Positions 1 to 8,953 of a DNA stretch of 64,000 bases are shown here, one piece after another. A program made the position numbers and the translations under genes. This DNA is from Nitrosococcus halophilus Nc 4. GTDB lineage: Bacteria; Pseudomonadota; Gammaproteobacteria; Nitrosococcales; Nitrosococcaceae. Within the stretch, counting starts at the first letter, position 1, and every line of letters starts with the position of its first letter. The stretch is from the NCBI RefSeq assembly GCF_000024725.1, contig NC_013960.1, positions 1,634,261 through 1,698,260 of the forward strand. The letters run 5' to 3'. The notes below the pieces were generated by a model. The model searched no databases, was not told the origin of the DNA, and worked only from the letters and a program-made list of their open reading frames with translations.

Positions 1-796
1 TCAGCACTGAGACTGCCGAGCCAAGGCCCAAATTAAGCCTGACGATAAGGGCATTGTAACCAGTAATGGAGACGGTTTCTGTCCCCTGAGCGCCTCGGGT
101 CTGCACAAATACCGTATCAAAAATCCGAAAGGCATCTAGGGTGCGGAACAGCAAGGCCACAAGCACCGTTGGTTTCATGAGGGGCAGGGTGATCCTGAAA
201 AAACGCTGTATTGCTGTGGCCCCGTCTACCCGGGCTGCTTTAAGCAGATCTGCTGGAATCAGGGTCAACCCTGCCAGGAGGAGTAAGGCCATAAAGGGGG
301 TGGTTTTCCAGATCTCAGTAAAGATAATGACGAAAAATGCTGTCCAGCGTTCCGTTAGCCAGGCGCCTTCCAAATTAAGCAGGGCATTGACAAACCCGGT
401 AGTCGGATCAAAAGCAAATTTCCAGGCTAAGGCAGCGACTACCGTGATAATTCCATAAGGGATAAGAATGGCCGCTCGTACCATCGCGCGGGTAAAAATT
501 GCCCGGTACATCACTAAAGCTAAGCAAAAGCCAAGCACCAGCTCTACTGATACTGAACCGATGGTAATGATTAAGGTATTACCTAATGTTTGCCACCACA
601 GCTCAGAGCTCAGTACACTCCAGTAGTTGCTCAAGCCCACGAATGAGCGGTCATGGGGGAAACGTAAATCATAGCGGTGCAGGGATAGCCATAAGGCATA
701 GAGAATAGGGTAGGCGGTGACGGCTCCCATGGTAATCACCGCCGGGGCGCAGAGTAGCCACCCCAAATGGCGCTCCGCTTTGCCTCGAGCGTTCAC
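1..796 (-). CDS. ABC sugar-type transporter permease, MalF/UgpA-like (partial)
   Basis: Inner-membrane permease subunit of a binding-protein-dependent ABC importer. The open frame starts at a GTG at 794-796 that overlaps the stop of the binding protein (GTGA overlap) and runs off the left edge without a stop, so the C-terminus is missing. The translation is strongly hydrophobic, with an N-terminal segment APAVITMGAVTAYPILYALWL and later membrane helices. Near the truncated end it has the conserved permease loop (AARVDGATAIQRFFRITLPL), the EAA motif that contacts the ATPase. Gene order binding protein then permease is typical of the CUT1 carbohydrate family. Substrate cannot be told from the sequence; a partner permease and ATPase probably lie to the left of the window. 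Confidence 0.85.
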   Translation of the reverse strand, partial: MNARGKAERHLGWLLCAPAVITMGAVTAYPILYALWLSLHRYDLRFPHDRSFVGLSNYWSVLSSELWWQTLGNTLIITIGSVSVELVLGFCLALVMYRAIFTRAMVRAAILIPYGIITVVAALAWKFAFDPTTGFVNALLNLEGAWLTERWTAFFVIIFTEIWKTTPFMALLLLAGLTLIPADLLKAARVDGATAIQRFFRITLPLMKPTVLVALLFRTLDAFRIFDTVFVQTRGAQGTETVSITGYNALIVRLNLGLGSAVSVL

Positions 797-2043
797 AGCA
801 GTCCCTCGGAGTGAAGGGCCCGGTCGATGACCTTCCGCAACTTGGAAATATCCTCCTGGGGATTGATGGCTCTCATGGGATGCAAGGTCCGGCTGATGGC
901 CAAGGAAATATCATTATAGAGAGGACTGGGAGGACGCTGGGCCGCATCTTTTAGGGTGGCTTGGAGGACATTAGCGAAGGGGAAAGCCTTTTCAATTTGG
1001 GGATCTTCATACAAGTTTTCGAGCGTGGGCAATAAGCCGCCTTGGGTGGCCGCAAGTCGTTGATGTTCCCTGGAGGCAATGCAGGCAGCCGCTTGAAAGG
1101 CCAAATCGGGATATTGAGAATAGGCGCCAACACCTAAGTTAATGCCTCCTAAGGTCACCCGGCTAGGTTTACCTTCGATGGCTGCCGGCCAGCGGGCCCA
1201 TCCCATGTGGGCAGCGATGCGGGGGGCGTTCTGATGGGCGCTTGGCCAAACATAAGTATAATTAATCATAAAAGCGCTTCCCGCTTCAAAGGCAAGCCGG
1301 GCTTCATCCTCGCGGGCAGTGGCGAGTGAAGGGTCGGAAGCCCGGGAAGTCCCGATGCGTTTCATAATGCTTAGGGCTTTTTCAGTGGGTTCTTGTTCTA
1401 GGGAGACGGCCTCACCGGTTTCGTCTAGCACGGAGCCGCCTGCAGAAGCCAGCAAGGAATTGAATAAGACGGTCAAGCCTTCATAGCGCGCCCCTTGCAC
1501 CTGAAGGGTGCCGGTTCCCAGGGATTCGGCCATTTCAATCAATTCATCCCAAGTCTGGGGCGGGCTTTCCACCTGATCAGTGCGGTACCAAAGCAATTGA
1601 ATATTGCTGGTAAAAGGAATGGCCCAGAGCTGATTGTCATAAGTGGCGCTTTCAATAGTGGATTTTAGCCGCCCTTGCCTGGCTTGGGCCGCCGCTTCAT
1701 CCTGCCATGGCAAAATCCAGCCTGCCTCAGCGAATTCAGCGGTCCAGATGACATCCATACCAATCAGGTCGATATCGGGGTCTTTTGCCGCTAACCGCCG
1801 CACCAGTTGCACCCGTTGTTGGCTGGCATCAGCGGGCAGGGTCACTATATCTACTTGATAGGCGCCTTGAGCTGCCTTTGAGCATTGTCTTGCCGCCTTC
1901 TCAAAGGCGCCCGAAGGCTCATCAAACACGTACCATTTTAGGGTAGGGACGGCCCTGTTATTGCTGTCCGAGCAGGAAGCGGCAAGCAATGATAGGAGTA
2001 GCGCTACCCCTACCTTGCTAGGGGTAGGGGTTGGGAGCGCCAC
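793..2043 (-). CDS. ABC transporter extracellular solute-binding lipoprotein
   Basis: Periplasmic substrate receptor of a CUT1-type ABC importer, about 416 residues. The chosen start is a GTG at 2041-2043, ten bases after an AGAAGG stretch. It gives a short n-region, a hydrophobic core (VGVALLLSLLAAS) and a lipobox cysteine, so the protein should be lipid anchored. A longer frame starting at 2133 would place thirty extra polar residues before the signal and lies deep inside the upstream reductase gene, so I reject it. The body has the type-1 solute-binding fold signature with GTGTLQVQGARYEGL and a late GGINLGVGAYSQ. The gene overlaps the reductase stop by 26 bases and the permease start by 3, suggesting co-transcription. 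Substrate unknown; sugar is the family default. Confidence 0.85.
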   Translation of the reverse strand: MALPTPTPSKVGVALLLSLLAASCSDSNNRAVPTLKWYVFDEPSGAFEKAARQCSKAAQGAYQVDIVTLPADASQQRVQLVRRLAAKDPDIDLIGMDVIWTAEFAEAGWILPWQDEAAAQARQGRLKSTIESATYDNQLWAIPFTSNIQLLWYRTDQVESPPQTWDELIEMAESLGTGTLQVQGARYEGLTVLFNSLLASAGGSVLDETGEAVSLEQEPTEKALSIMKRIGTSRASDPSLATAREDEARLAFEAGSAFMINYTYVWPSAHQNAPRIAAHMGWARWPAAIEGKPSRVTLGGINLGVGAYSQYPDLAFQAAACIASREHQRLAATQGGLLPTLENLYEDPQIEKAFPFANVLQATLKDAAQRPPSPLYNDISLAISRTLHPMRAINPQEDISKLRKVIDRALHSEGLL

Positions 2044-5000
2044 TGATAAGTGAGCCTTCTTCCGGATCAATTTCGCATCCACTGCCACCACAAGCCAGCT
2101 CTTTAGCCCCTCGGGTGGTATCTTCTTTTTCATAAATCACAATATGGGAAAAGTCGGCCTTGGGGAGTTCAGCAACACGCCTTTGGTATTCTTCCGCCGT
2201 AATTTCTTCGAAAGGAGCAAGTTGGTAGACTGCCTCAGTTCGCGGCAGAAAAGACAAACCACCCAATATATCCCAATGGTTGTAGAGCCAATTGGCTACC
2301 TCGATCCATTCTTCTTCAGCGACAGAAATGGTCACCGAAGGATTGTGTTCGGTGTAATTTTCTTTAACCATCTTCCAATATTCGAGCTGCTCAATTCCAT
2401 TGAGATCGGTGCGGGTAATACTGCCTTCCGGCGCGCAGACCGGAAACTCCAACACGAAAGTGGAAGCGGTGGTCTCATCTTGCCCCACTTCCGGGTGGTA
2501 AGGGAATTTTTGCTCTTTTAACATAATAAATAAGGGGTCTTGAGCGGAAATGCGCACCCGCCGCAGGTAATAAGGGGCATAGCGCGGATGCATTCCGGAG
2601 GCGGCATCAACTAACTGGGAAACGGTACCGGATGGTTTGATACAGGTCACCGCGGCGGACTCATTAACCCCTAAGCGTTTGGCGTAGATACGGTTGGTGG
2701 CAATGGCCTGATCCCGTAGTTTGTTTAAAATCTGGGAATCTCGCACCACTGGACTGTCCCACTGGCCGGTAATGGAAACACCAAGCAGGTGCTCTTCTTC
2801 ACAATTCTTTTTCCATTCTGGCGAGAGATAGGGGAAATCAGTCAGCGTGGATTGGTAAGTCCCTAAAATCGAAGCAATCCGGATTTTATCGAGAAGCGTT
2901 TCCTCCGTATCTTCCGGGTGGGCGGCCACTTCGGATAAATTACAAAATTGCTTATTGCGCAGGATGATTTCCCCGCAGTTATGCAGCATGATTCCATTTC
3001 CATCAAATGCATTCACTCCCGGCACCTGGCAGTCGTATACGTCTTCATGGCCTACTTGTCTAATGCTGACAATTTCATCACTGAACCTTTCTCTGTTTAA
3101 ATCTCTGTTATAGTCGGAAAGTTTTTGGTTTAACTTGCTTTGTTTTTCTGGATCACTGAATCCGATTCTAAAATTAAAGCGGGTAATGTTGGCTCCGGAA
3201 ATTATTAATTCGTTATCCGGATTACATTCGTACTCGCTGAATCCTCCCTTTCCGTTTGGCAGCATTCGTTTCCCGGCGGATCTTCTGTTTTTATAGATCG
3301 TAGAAATAATACCTAGTCTTGCCAGCATTCTTTGCGCTGCTTGCAAATTTTGATAAATGCTGGATGCCAATCTTATACTCACACCTTTATTCTGCGCTCC
3401 CTGGACAGAGCCATCGGCGTCAAACCATCCTTGGAGAAAACCTATATGAAAATCGGATGAGGTTTCTTCTATTTTCTCCGAAATTAACTTTTGTCGGTTA
3501 ACTAATCCCAATTCCTGAGCCCTTTTTCCCAGATTAACAGATTGGACTCTGATTACGCCTGTTTCCATTGTATGTCCCGCTAAATCCGCTCGCGCTCCAA
3601 CTGTTTCATGGACAAGGTTCAACGCCTGATTGGCCATTGCTTCTTTGGTGTTTCCCCAATAATCTAAGTTTGCCTTTCCTGTTTTTTCAATATTCCCATC
3701 CCCCAGCAAATTTCCAACCAGCCATCCTTCGCGGAAATCACCGGCTCCTTCCCATTCATAATCGCTATGATTGTGTAAAACTATCCTATCGCCCTTACTG
3801 AGCTTACACAGTTCTTTCCAGCTCGTTTTTTGAATTTTTCTGGATTCATAATCTACTGTGCGTACCTGATGATTTTTCGTCGCCTTAAGCTTATATCCCT
3901 TTTTAGTCTCTACCTCAAAAATTTTTTTGTTTCCAGTTTTGAAAAAGCCTTCTGAGCTGTAAGCCTTTCCATTAACAGCCGGGTTAAATGATTGGTTAAT
4001 AAGTTTCTTAACTTGAACTGGGCCTTGATCGGTTAAAACCCAGGTATCCCCTGTTACGCAGGGGTTAGTCCCACTGGTGGACCAATAGGGTTCAAAACCG
4101 GGCCACCGCCGCTCTGGAAGCTGGGTTTCCAGGCCACCCCGATTGAACAGTCCGCGCTCACCGGTTCCCCCTTGAGCCAGGGCCAGCCACTCTCTGAGAA
4201 AATCAGTGGCCTTAGGTTTGGTTTCATACACGGCTGAATTATTAGCCATGGAACGCTGGGGGTAATTGATATAAAAATGGCCGCTTTTCGCTTGACGCAT
4301 CTCTTCGTCGTCGGCATCGGAAAGGGAGATCAAGGCGGCCCGGCGCACCCCCCCCATCTCCACGACTGCGCCAATCTTACAAATGAGGTCATGGACATCA
4401 ATGTTACGCAGCCGTTTGCCTTGGGCACTGAGAATTTTTCCACGTCCATACTCTAGCAGGGCCCGTAAGGGTTCAGGACCAGCGCTACGTCCCCCCATGG
4501 TGTGAAGACGTGAGCCGGCGGGTCTGACTTCAGAGTAATCGAAGCGGATATCCTTGCCATCATACCAGGCTTGTAATCCGGCTTTTAGCGCATCCCCCCA
4601 ACCCTCCTTGCTGTCCCCAACCTTGTAGGTGGGCAGTATTTCTCCCGTTTGCCGCTGAATAATCGGCAGTTGTTGCACATTCTGGCTTTCTACCGAAAAA
4701 CCTACTCCCACTCCAGACATCAGTAGATACAGGATTTCGGCCAGATCTTGGAGCTGGGTAGGGGCGATAAAGGAGCAGTTATAGGCGGTGATGTTATTGA
4801 CACGGGCAGCTTTACCGGCAGACCACAGCAGGCGCATGGAAGGCATGACCTGTTGTTGCAGAATAGCCTGATGGATTTCCTGATACTCTACCGAGCTGAG
4901 ATCCTTGCCAAGTTTTTCTTTCATGAAAGCCATGTAGCGTTCTACCGTTTCTATCCACGTTTCGCGTCGGTTTTCTTCTTCTAGCCAGCGAGAATAGGTA

Positions 5001-5407
5001 CGATAGTAAATAAACTCGGCTAAGGCATTGGAGAAAAAAGACTTGCTTTCAGTGGCAAGCTGTTTGACTTTTTCCGGGACTGCTTTGGCTTTTTTTCGGA
5101 TTTGAGCCCGTTTATGCCGGTAGAGGATATAGGCCTTAGCCGTTTTGGCAAACTCCATCAGGATCAATGTTTCCTCAACCAGATCCTGGATTTCTTCTAC
5201 TTGGGGGATGTGGGTAGCAGGGTATTGCTGGTTCAACTCTGCTATTACTTTATCGGAGACCCGGGAAGGGTCATGGGCAAGATCCCCTTCTTTACTGGCT
5301 TCCATGGCGCGGAATATCGCATGGGTAATACGGCTTTGGTCAAAAGGCACTAAGCGCCCGTCGCGCTTTCTGACTTGGGAGAATTTGTTCTGCACTGAGT
5401 GGGACAT
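2018..5407 (-). CDS. nrdJ: Adenosylcobalamin-dependent class II ribonucleotide reductase with intein
   Basis: Reduces ribonucleotides to deoxyribonucleotides using a B12-generated thiyl radical. The start ATG at 5405-5407 follows AAGGGAGATCACC; an upstream in-frame start at 5437 lacks a site. The precursor is 1129 residues. It has an N-terminal ATP-cone (about residues 5-90), the catalytic barrel with the early redox cysteine (TAYNCSF), then NP-C-GEI carrying the radical cysteine and glutamate, CIKPSGTVSQL, and a C-terminal redox pair in ACGGSGCEID. Between NP and CGEI sits a 361-residue intein; after splicing the enzyme is 768 residues, normal for this single-chain class. No small radical-donor subunit lies nearby, as expected for class II. 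No cobalamin riboswitch box was seen in the 264 bases upstream. Activity depends on successful intein splicing. Confidence 0.95.
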   Translation of the reverse strand: MSHSVQNKFSQVRKRDGRLVPFDQSRITHAIFRAMEASKEGDLAHDPSRVSDKVIAELNQQYPATHIPQVEEIQDLVEETLILMEFAKTAKAYILYRHKRAQIRKKAKAVPEKVKQLATESKSFFSNALAEFIYYRTYSRWLEEENRRETWIETVERYMAFMKEKLGKDLSSVEYQEIHQAILQQQVMPSMRLLWSAGKAARVNNITAYNCSFIAPTQLQDLAEILYLLMSGVGVGFSVESQNVQQLPIIQRQTGEILPTYKVGDSKEGWGDALKAGLQAWYDGKDIRFDYSEVRPAGSRLHTMGGRSAGPEPLRALLEYGRGKILSAQGKRLRNIDVHDLICKIGAVVEMGGVRRAALISLSDADDEEMRQAKSGHFYINYPQRSMANNSAVYETKPKATDFLREWLALAQGGTGERGLFNRGGLETQLPERRWPGFEPYWSTSGTNPCVTGDTWVLTDQGPVQVKKLINQSFNPAVNGKAYSSEGFFKTGNKKIFEVETKKGYKLKATKNHQVRTVDYESRKIQKTSWKELCKLSKGDRIVLHNHSDYEWEGAGDFREGWLVGNLLGDGNIEKTGKANLDYWGNTKEAMANQALNLVHETVGARADLAGHTMETGVIRVQSVNLGKRAQELGLVNRQKLISEKIEETSSDFHIGFLQGWFDADGSVQGAQNKGVSIRLASSIYQNLQAAQRMLARLGIISTIYKNRRSAGKRMLPNGKGGFSEYECNPDNELIISGANITRFNFRIGFSDPEKQSKLNQKLSDYNRDLNRERFSDEIVSIRQVGHEDVYDCQVPGVNAFDGNGIMLHNCGEIILRNKQFCNLSEVAAHPEDTEETLLDKIRIASILGTYQSTLTDFPYLSPEWKKNCEEEHLLGVSITGQWDSPVVRDSQILNKLRDQAIATNRIYAKRLGVNESAAVTCIKPSGTVSQLVDAASGMHPRYAPYYLRRVRISAQDPLFIMLKEQKFPYHPEVGQDETTASTFVLEFPVCAPEGSITRTDLNGIEQLEYWKMVKENYTEHNPSVTISVAEEEWIEVANWLYNHWDILGGLSFLPRTEAVYQLAPFEEITAEEYQRRVAELPKADFSHIVIYEKEDTTRGAKELACGGSGCEIDPEEGSLISGAPNPYP
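2978..4060 (-). other. Intein with LAGLIDADG homing endonuclease in the reductase
   Basis: A 361-residue in-frame insertion begins with Cys (CVTGDTWVLTDQG, splicing block A) and ends in HN followed by the extein Cys (IMLHN/C, block G); block F-like VYDCQVPGVNAFDGNG precedes it. Two dodecapeptide helices, GWLVGNLLGDGNI and IGFLQGWFDADGS, mark a LAGLIDADG homing endonuclease, with acidic residues retained in both, so it may still be active. The insertion lies immediately before the thiyl-radical cysteine, so that cysteine acts as the +1 nucleophile for splicing and the host enzyme cannot work unspliced. The intein DNA is richer in A and T than the flanking extein, consistent with transfer. Confidence 0.95.
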
Positions 5408-5671
5408 GGTGATCTCCCTTACCTTGCCTGAAATCACTCATCTCTATGAAGAATAGGTACCCCAGCGAAAATTTGAGAGGTTGATTTTCCTAGCCTCTAT
5501 TCTAACCGGCGTACGCCTTTCGTGGGCACAGCGCACGCTACTTGTCGGGGTGGTTGAGCCGTGCGAAACCGACCGCATTCTTCTCAAAATTTTTGCCGAG
5601 ATCCTTATGTATGAAGCTAGGGTACCTGGAGAGTCTGCGCAACCTTTTTTCTCAAGGGGAAATTATTTCAA

Positions 5672-6589
5672 TTAGTTTTTGCCGATGGGGCGGTCCCAGT
5701 AAGGTTCAGGTCCAAAGCGGGCCAAGAGGAAGTCGATGAAGGCGCGGATCTTCGCCGGTAAATGTCGAGTAGGAAGGTACATGGCATAGATATAGCGTTC
5801 CACCGGTAGGTACTCGGAGAGTACTGCTTGGAGCCGTCCTTCCTGTAGATCCTTGCCGACCGTAAAAGTGGGCAACAGTGCAATGCCCAAGCCGCCGAGA
5901 ACTGCCTGGGAAAGTGCATCGTCATCGTTGATGCGCAACGGTCCTGATACTGGCACCGCGATTTTTCCTTCTGGTCCAGTAAAATGCCAATAGCCCTGCT
6001 CGCCCGAAAGAGTGTAGTCCAAACAATCGTGGTTAACGAGATCTTCTGGCGTTCGTGGTATTCCCCGCCGCAGGAAGTACTCAGGCGTGGCGCATAGTTT
6101 GCGATGCACGGGCGCTAATTTACGGGCCACTAGATTAAGGTCTGGTTCGCCCGTTACGCGAATGATCACATCGTACCCTTCCTCGGCCAGATCTATTGGC
6201 CGATCGGTAATCGCCATGTCGATTTTGATCTCGGGATACCGAGCAACGAAATCGGCCAGCGCAGGGGCAATGTGAAGGGTGCCAAAGGCGACCGATACAC
6301 TTACCCGGAGCATTCCACGGGGTTCGGCATGGAGGCTGCTGACCACCCGCTCGGCTTGCTCGGCCTCTTCCAAGATGCGAGCGGCATGTTCGACTAGGGC
6401 TGCTCCAGCCTCGGTTAGACTGAGATGGCGGGTGCTCCGGTTGAGCAATCGCGCACCAAGGCTTTTTTCCAGTTTGGCGACTGCCTTGCTTACAGCAGAG
6501 CGGGAGGTGTCCATGCGCCGGGCCGCTTCCGAGAAACTCCCTACCTCTACTACGCGAGCAAAAATTGCCATCAGATTAAGATCTTGCAT
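5672..6589 (-). CDS. LysR-family transcriptional regulator
   Basis: A 305-residue DNA-binding regulator. The N-terminal winged helix-turn-helix (residues 1-60) includes FARVVEVGSFSEAARRM followed by SRSAVSKAVAKLEKSLGARLLNRSTR, the standard LysR signature. Residues about 90-295 form the periplasmic-binding-protein-like effector domain (RVSVSVAFGTLHIAPALADF onward). The subgroup resembles the DsdC/YafC-type CrgA-like regulators. It is transcribed away from the DUF4156 gene, with a 535-base AT-rich interval between them that probably carries its own promoter. No adjacent metabolic gene identifies the effector or target. Confidence 0.9.
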   Translation of the reverse strand: MQDLNLMAIFARVVEVGSFSEAARRMDTSRSAVSKAVAKLEKSLGARLLNRSTRHLSLTEAGAALVEHAARILEEAEQAERVVSSLHAEPRGMLRVSVSVAFGTLHIAPALADFVARYPEIKIDMAITDRPIDLAEEGYDVIIRVTGEPDLNLVARKLAPVHRKLCATPEYFLRRGIPRTPEDLVNHDCLDYTLSGEQGYWHFTGPEGKIAVPVSGPLRINDDDALSQAVLGGLGIALLPTFTVGKDLQEGRLQAVLSEYLPVERYIYAMYLPTRHLPAKIRAFIDFLLARFGPEPYWDRPIGKN

Positions 6590-7012
6590 AAATAAATTAA
6601 TTGTAGCAAATATCGCAACAATGTTATTCGTTTTCTACTACTTATCCTCTAAACATTTAGTGGCTAATATCCCTTCTTAAAGCTAGGTTAATGCCCGGAT
6701 ATGATGCCGGGAAAGGTAGGAGTAATGCTAGTAATGCTAGAAGTCAATAAATTAATTATAACCAATTTAACTATGGACGACTTCGGGTACTAGGGACAAA
6801 TACGCTGCTAGCCGCGGAGATTGACTGCGCCACTGTCGTCCTAAAGGAACAGGTTCCTGGTTGGGTTGTTACCCCTCATTGGCGTTAAGTTGTTAATTAT
6901 TAGTTAATTATCATTATTAAAATCAATAAGTTATTCAAGAATGGCATAAGAGGGTTACTATGCATTCGCACTTCACCTACCTGAGCGAGTAGCTAGGCTC
7001 CGCTTCCATATT

Positions 7013-7032
7013 ACTCCACTAAAGGAGTTTTT
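7013..7032 (+). terminator. Hairpin plus T-tract, terminator-like
   Basis: ACTCC (7013-7017) pairs with GGAGT (7024-7028) around a six-base loop, followed by TTTT (7029-7032). The stem is short, so termination would be modest. It lies upstream of the DUF4156 start with no obvious gene ending before it, so it could end a small RNA or act as an attenuator. Confidence 0.35.
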
Positions 7033-7062
7033 CCGCTGCTGAACCTTTGAAGGCTGCCAAAA

Positions 7063-7082
7063 GCGCCTTAGGGCGCCTTTTT
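7063..7082 (+). terminator. GC hairpin plus T5, terminator-like
   Basis: GCGCC (7063-7067) pairs with GGCGC (7072-7076) around TTAG, followed by CTTTTT. This is a compact intrinsic-terminator shape located about 40 bases upstream of the DUF4156 start codon. Confidence 0.4.
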
Positions 7083-7124
7083 GCCTTGTTGTTGTCAGTG
7101 GTAACCCTGAAAAGGAGGGATAAA

Positions 7125-7523
7125 GTGAAACAGTTCAAAATCTTTGATTCGTTCTCTTTTCAAGCACCTTTTTTATATGTAGTTATTTTGATGACAATGA
7201 TTTTTGTTACGCCATCGGTGGCTATTGCATCTGGAGATGCGCAAAGTATCCAGCAAGTTGCCTCTTCAAAGGTGAGTGACTGTAAATTTTTGGGAGATGT
7301 AAGGGGTTTTTCAGGTTGGGGTAAGGCCGCCAGGAGAACATGGGAAAACAAAGCGAAACACCAAGCCCTAAGGCAGGCGGATGGCCTTGGCGCTACCCAT
7401 GTGGTATGGACTCGGCTCCCAAAAAGGTACGGATCAGATCCCTATGCTTATGGCGGCGCTTATTCTTGTGATAGCGTGAAAGGGTTAGCTCATCACCAAT
7501 CTTCTTCCCAGAAAAGCAAATAA
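7125..7523 (+). CDS. Small secreted protein, DUF4156-like
   Basis: A 132-residue protein. I choose the GTG at 7125 because it follows a strong AAGGAGGG site by four bases; the longer frame from 7047 would read through a terminator-like hairpin. After a basic start, a hydrophobic segment (FLYVVILMTMIFVTPSVAIA) forms a signal peptide. The mature part has two cysteines in SDCKFLGDV and AYSCDS and the pattern of alanine-rich helix followed by LGATHVVW, which resembles DUF4156-type envelope proteins of unknown role. It stands alone, flanked by converging hairpin structure downstream. Confidence 0.7.
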   Translation: MKQFKIFDSFSFQAPFLYVVILMTMIFVTPSVAIASGDAQSIQQVASSKVSDCKFLGDVRGFSGWGKAARRTWENKAKHQALRQADGLGATHVVWTRLPKRYGSDPYAYGGAYSCDSVKGLAHHQSSSQKSK

Positions 7524-7600
7524 GCTTTAATGGCGGTATTGAATATATATTTAGAACGTTACTTGCGTATTCAAGCAGGTAACGATTGCCGATAGGAATA

Positions 7601-7625
7601 GCCACCGCCGTATTGCGGCGGTGGC
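7601..7625. terminator. Strong intergenic hairpin between converging genes
   Basis: A perfect 10-bp stem (GCCACCGCCG with CGGCGGTGGC) around a 5-base loop sits between the stops of the DUF4156 gene and the ferritin-like gene. There is no clean T run on either side, so it may be a bidirectional transcription or mRNA-stability element rather than a classic terminator. Confidence 0.5.
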
Positions 7626-7641
7626 AAGCATTATTTCTCGC

Positions 7642-8538
7642 TTAAGCTTGGCAATAGCTCGGCACCCAGCTACGAGTCAATAGTTGGGGGGACACAGAAT
7701 TATAGTCGAAGGCCAATCCCTCTTGAATCATTTGCTCAATATTAAATAAATATTTGGCTTCTGGAATATCTCGAAAAAACCCACGATACAAAGGCGCAAC
7801 CATAAGCTGAGCAGCTTTGATCCCTGTCGGACCAATGAAATTTCTGCGTTGCCCCACATGGGCCATTTCGTCCACCATAATTTCATGGAGAATTTCCCTG
7901 AGCCGCTGCCGGGCTTCGGGCTCATCAGCCAATACTTCCTCAAATAGCGCATCCAAATGCTGGTAGAAGGTCATTCCCATGAGTTCTGTGACAAAAGCTG
8001 GAGTATCCATTAAAAAACCAGGCAGACGAGGAAAGATCTTATAAATTTTCTGTTTTACCGGTCCTAAGGGGACCCATTCGACCTTATCTAGATGAAAAGT
8101 TCTTAGCATTTCATGGAAGAAGCGTACATGACAAAACTCTTCTGCTAAGTGGACTCGGCTGATTTTATCGGTCAGCGTTTTTGCTTCCGCCATTGTGGGT
8201 ATTATCTCCCAAGCCCCTGAAATGCCAACCCACTCGTGGCGGGCAAACTTATAAATAGTGGTTAAAAGCAGCGTCTTGCGATCGACAGACTGGGGATCGT
8301 CTTTGAATTTCACGTAATTACGGTAGAACAGTTCAGGGTTAGGGAGAGGATTTCGGGAACGGACTGGATGGTCTTGGAAGTATTTTAGCTTTTCCCGTTT
8401 ATTAACGAGATCTTTATCTTCTTCTAAAAGTTCGCCGGCATGCTGCTGAGTAAAAGCCCAGTAGCTGTCAAAATTCTCTTTTCGTTCTTGAACTGAGCAA
8501 GGGGAAAAGATAGAGCGATATGCTTTGTTTTCGATCAT
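7642..8538 (-). CDS. Ferritin-like diiron protein, function unknown
   Basis: A 298-residue mostly helical soluble protein. Two metal-ligand helices are visible: LAEEFCHVRFFHE (EExxH) and, about 75 residues later, VDEMAHVGQR (DExxH), the pattern of carboxylate-bridged diiron proteins of the ferritin-like superfamily. Further glutamates occur in FARHEWVGISGAWEI. This resembles N-oxygenase or rubrerythrin-like families, but I do not recognise the specific family, and no partner reductase is adjacent. It stands alone between intergenic regions. A role in oxidation or in iron handling is inference only. Confidence 0.6.
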   Translation of the reverse strand: MIENKAYRSIFSPCSVQERKENFDSYWAFTQQHAGELLEEDKDLVNKREKLKYFQDHPVRSRNPLPNPELFYRNYVKFKDDPQSVDRKTLLLTTIYKFARHEWVGISGAWEIIPTMAEAKTLTDKISRVHLAEEFCHVRFFHEMLRTFHLDKVEWVPLGPVKQKIYKIFPRLPGFLMDTPAFVTELMGMTFYQHLDALFEEVLADEPEARQRLREILHEIMVDEMAHVGQRRNFIGPTGIKAAQLMVAPLYRGFFRDIPEAKYLFNIEQMIQEGLAFDYNSVSPQLLTRSWVPSYCQA

Positions 8539-8953
8539 TTTAGCTTATTATCTCCTTATCTTATTTTAATAGTCTTCGCCTGCAACCTTTTAGGTTATGT
8601 GTTGCTTTCTAGTCGGGGGATTGGCAAGGTGCTAATCTGGAGGGACGCATCAGGAGGCTTAGGGGATTCGAGATTGGAGTTCGTGCCTGAACAAAAAGGA
8701 GTACTACCGGTAAGGGAATGTAGTTCAAGGTTGGTTGCTAGGGTAATAGAGAATAAGGGGAGTGAAATCGAAACATTTGGTTATGGTTATTTACCCCTAT
8801 AGTTGATAGAAACATGGCACTTTCGCCCCCAATCCCCCGAGGATCTCATTAGTCCGCTAATAATATATCGTATCCTTGCCTGGTGCGCCAAAACCATTAA
8901 AATCCTTGAGCGTATAAGATGGCAATAAGAATAAGTTCCTCAGGTTGGGTGGG
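8539..8953. other. Intergenic region, no gene seen
   Basis: 415 bases between the ferritin-like gene (start at 8538) and the end of the formate dehydrogenase operon. A 67-codon frame on the plus strand has no convincing ribosome site or composition. No clear terminator with a T run follows the gamma subunit stop. Confidence 0.5.

Larger units (their letters stand above)
6590..7124. other. Intergenic region between LysR and DUF4156 genes
   Basis: No protein gene is convincing here. The stretch contains an AT-rich block around 6885-6945, a small inverted repeat AGGAAC-AG-GTTCCT near 6847 and two hairpins followed by T runs on the plus strand (listed separately). It probably holds the divergent promoters and perhaps a short untranslated RNA. 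Confidence 0.4.

Noticed and set aside
793-2133. Longer start of the solute-binding protein at 2133
   Set aside because: It would begin within the reductase coding sequence and place about 30 polar residues before the lipoprotein signal; the GTG at 2043 has a ribosome site.
5408-5671. Cobalamin riboswitch ahead of the B12-dependent reductase
   Set aside because: No B12-box (GCCACTG-type) sequence or matching helices were found on the minus strand upstream of the gene.
5481-5675. 64-codon plus-strand frame between reductase and LysR
   Set aside because: No supporting features and overlapping the end of the LysR gene.
8599-8802. 67-codon plus-strand frame
   Set aside because: No ribosome site, no recognisable composition or signal; likely chance.
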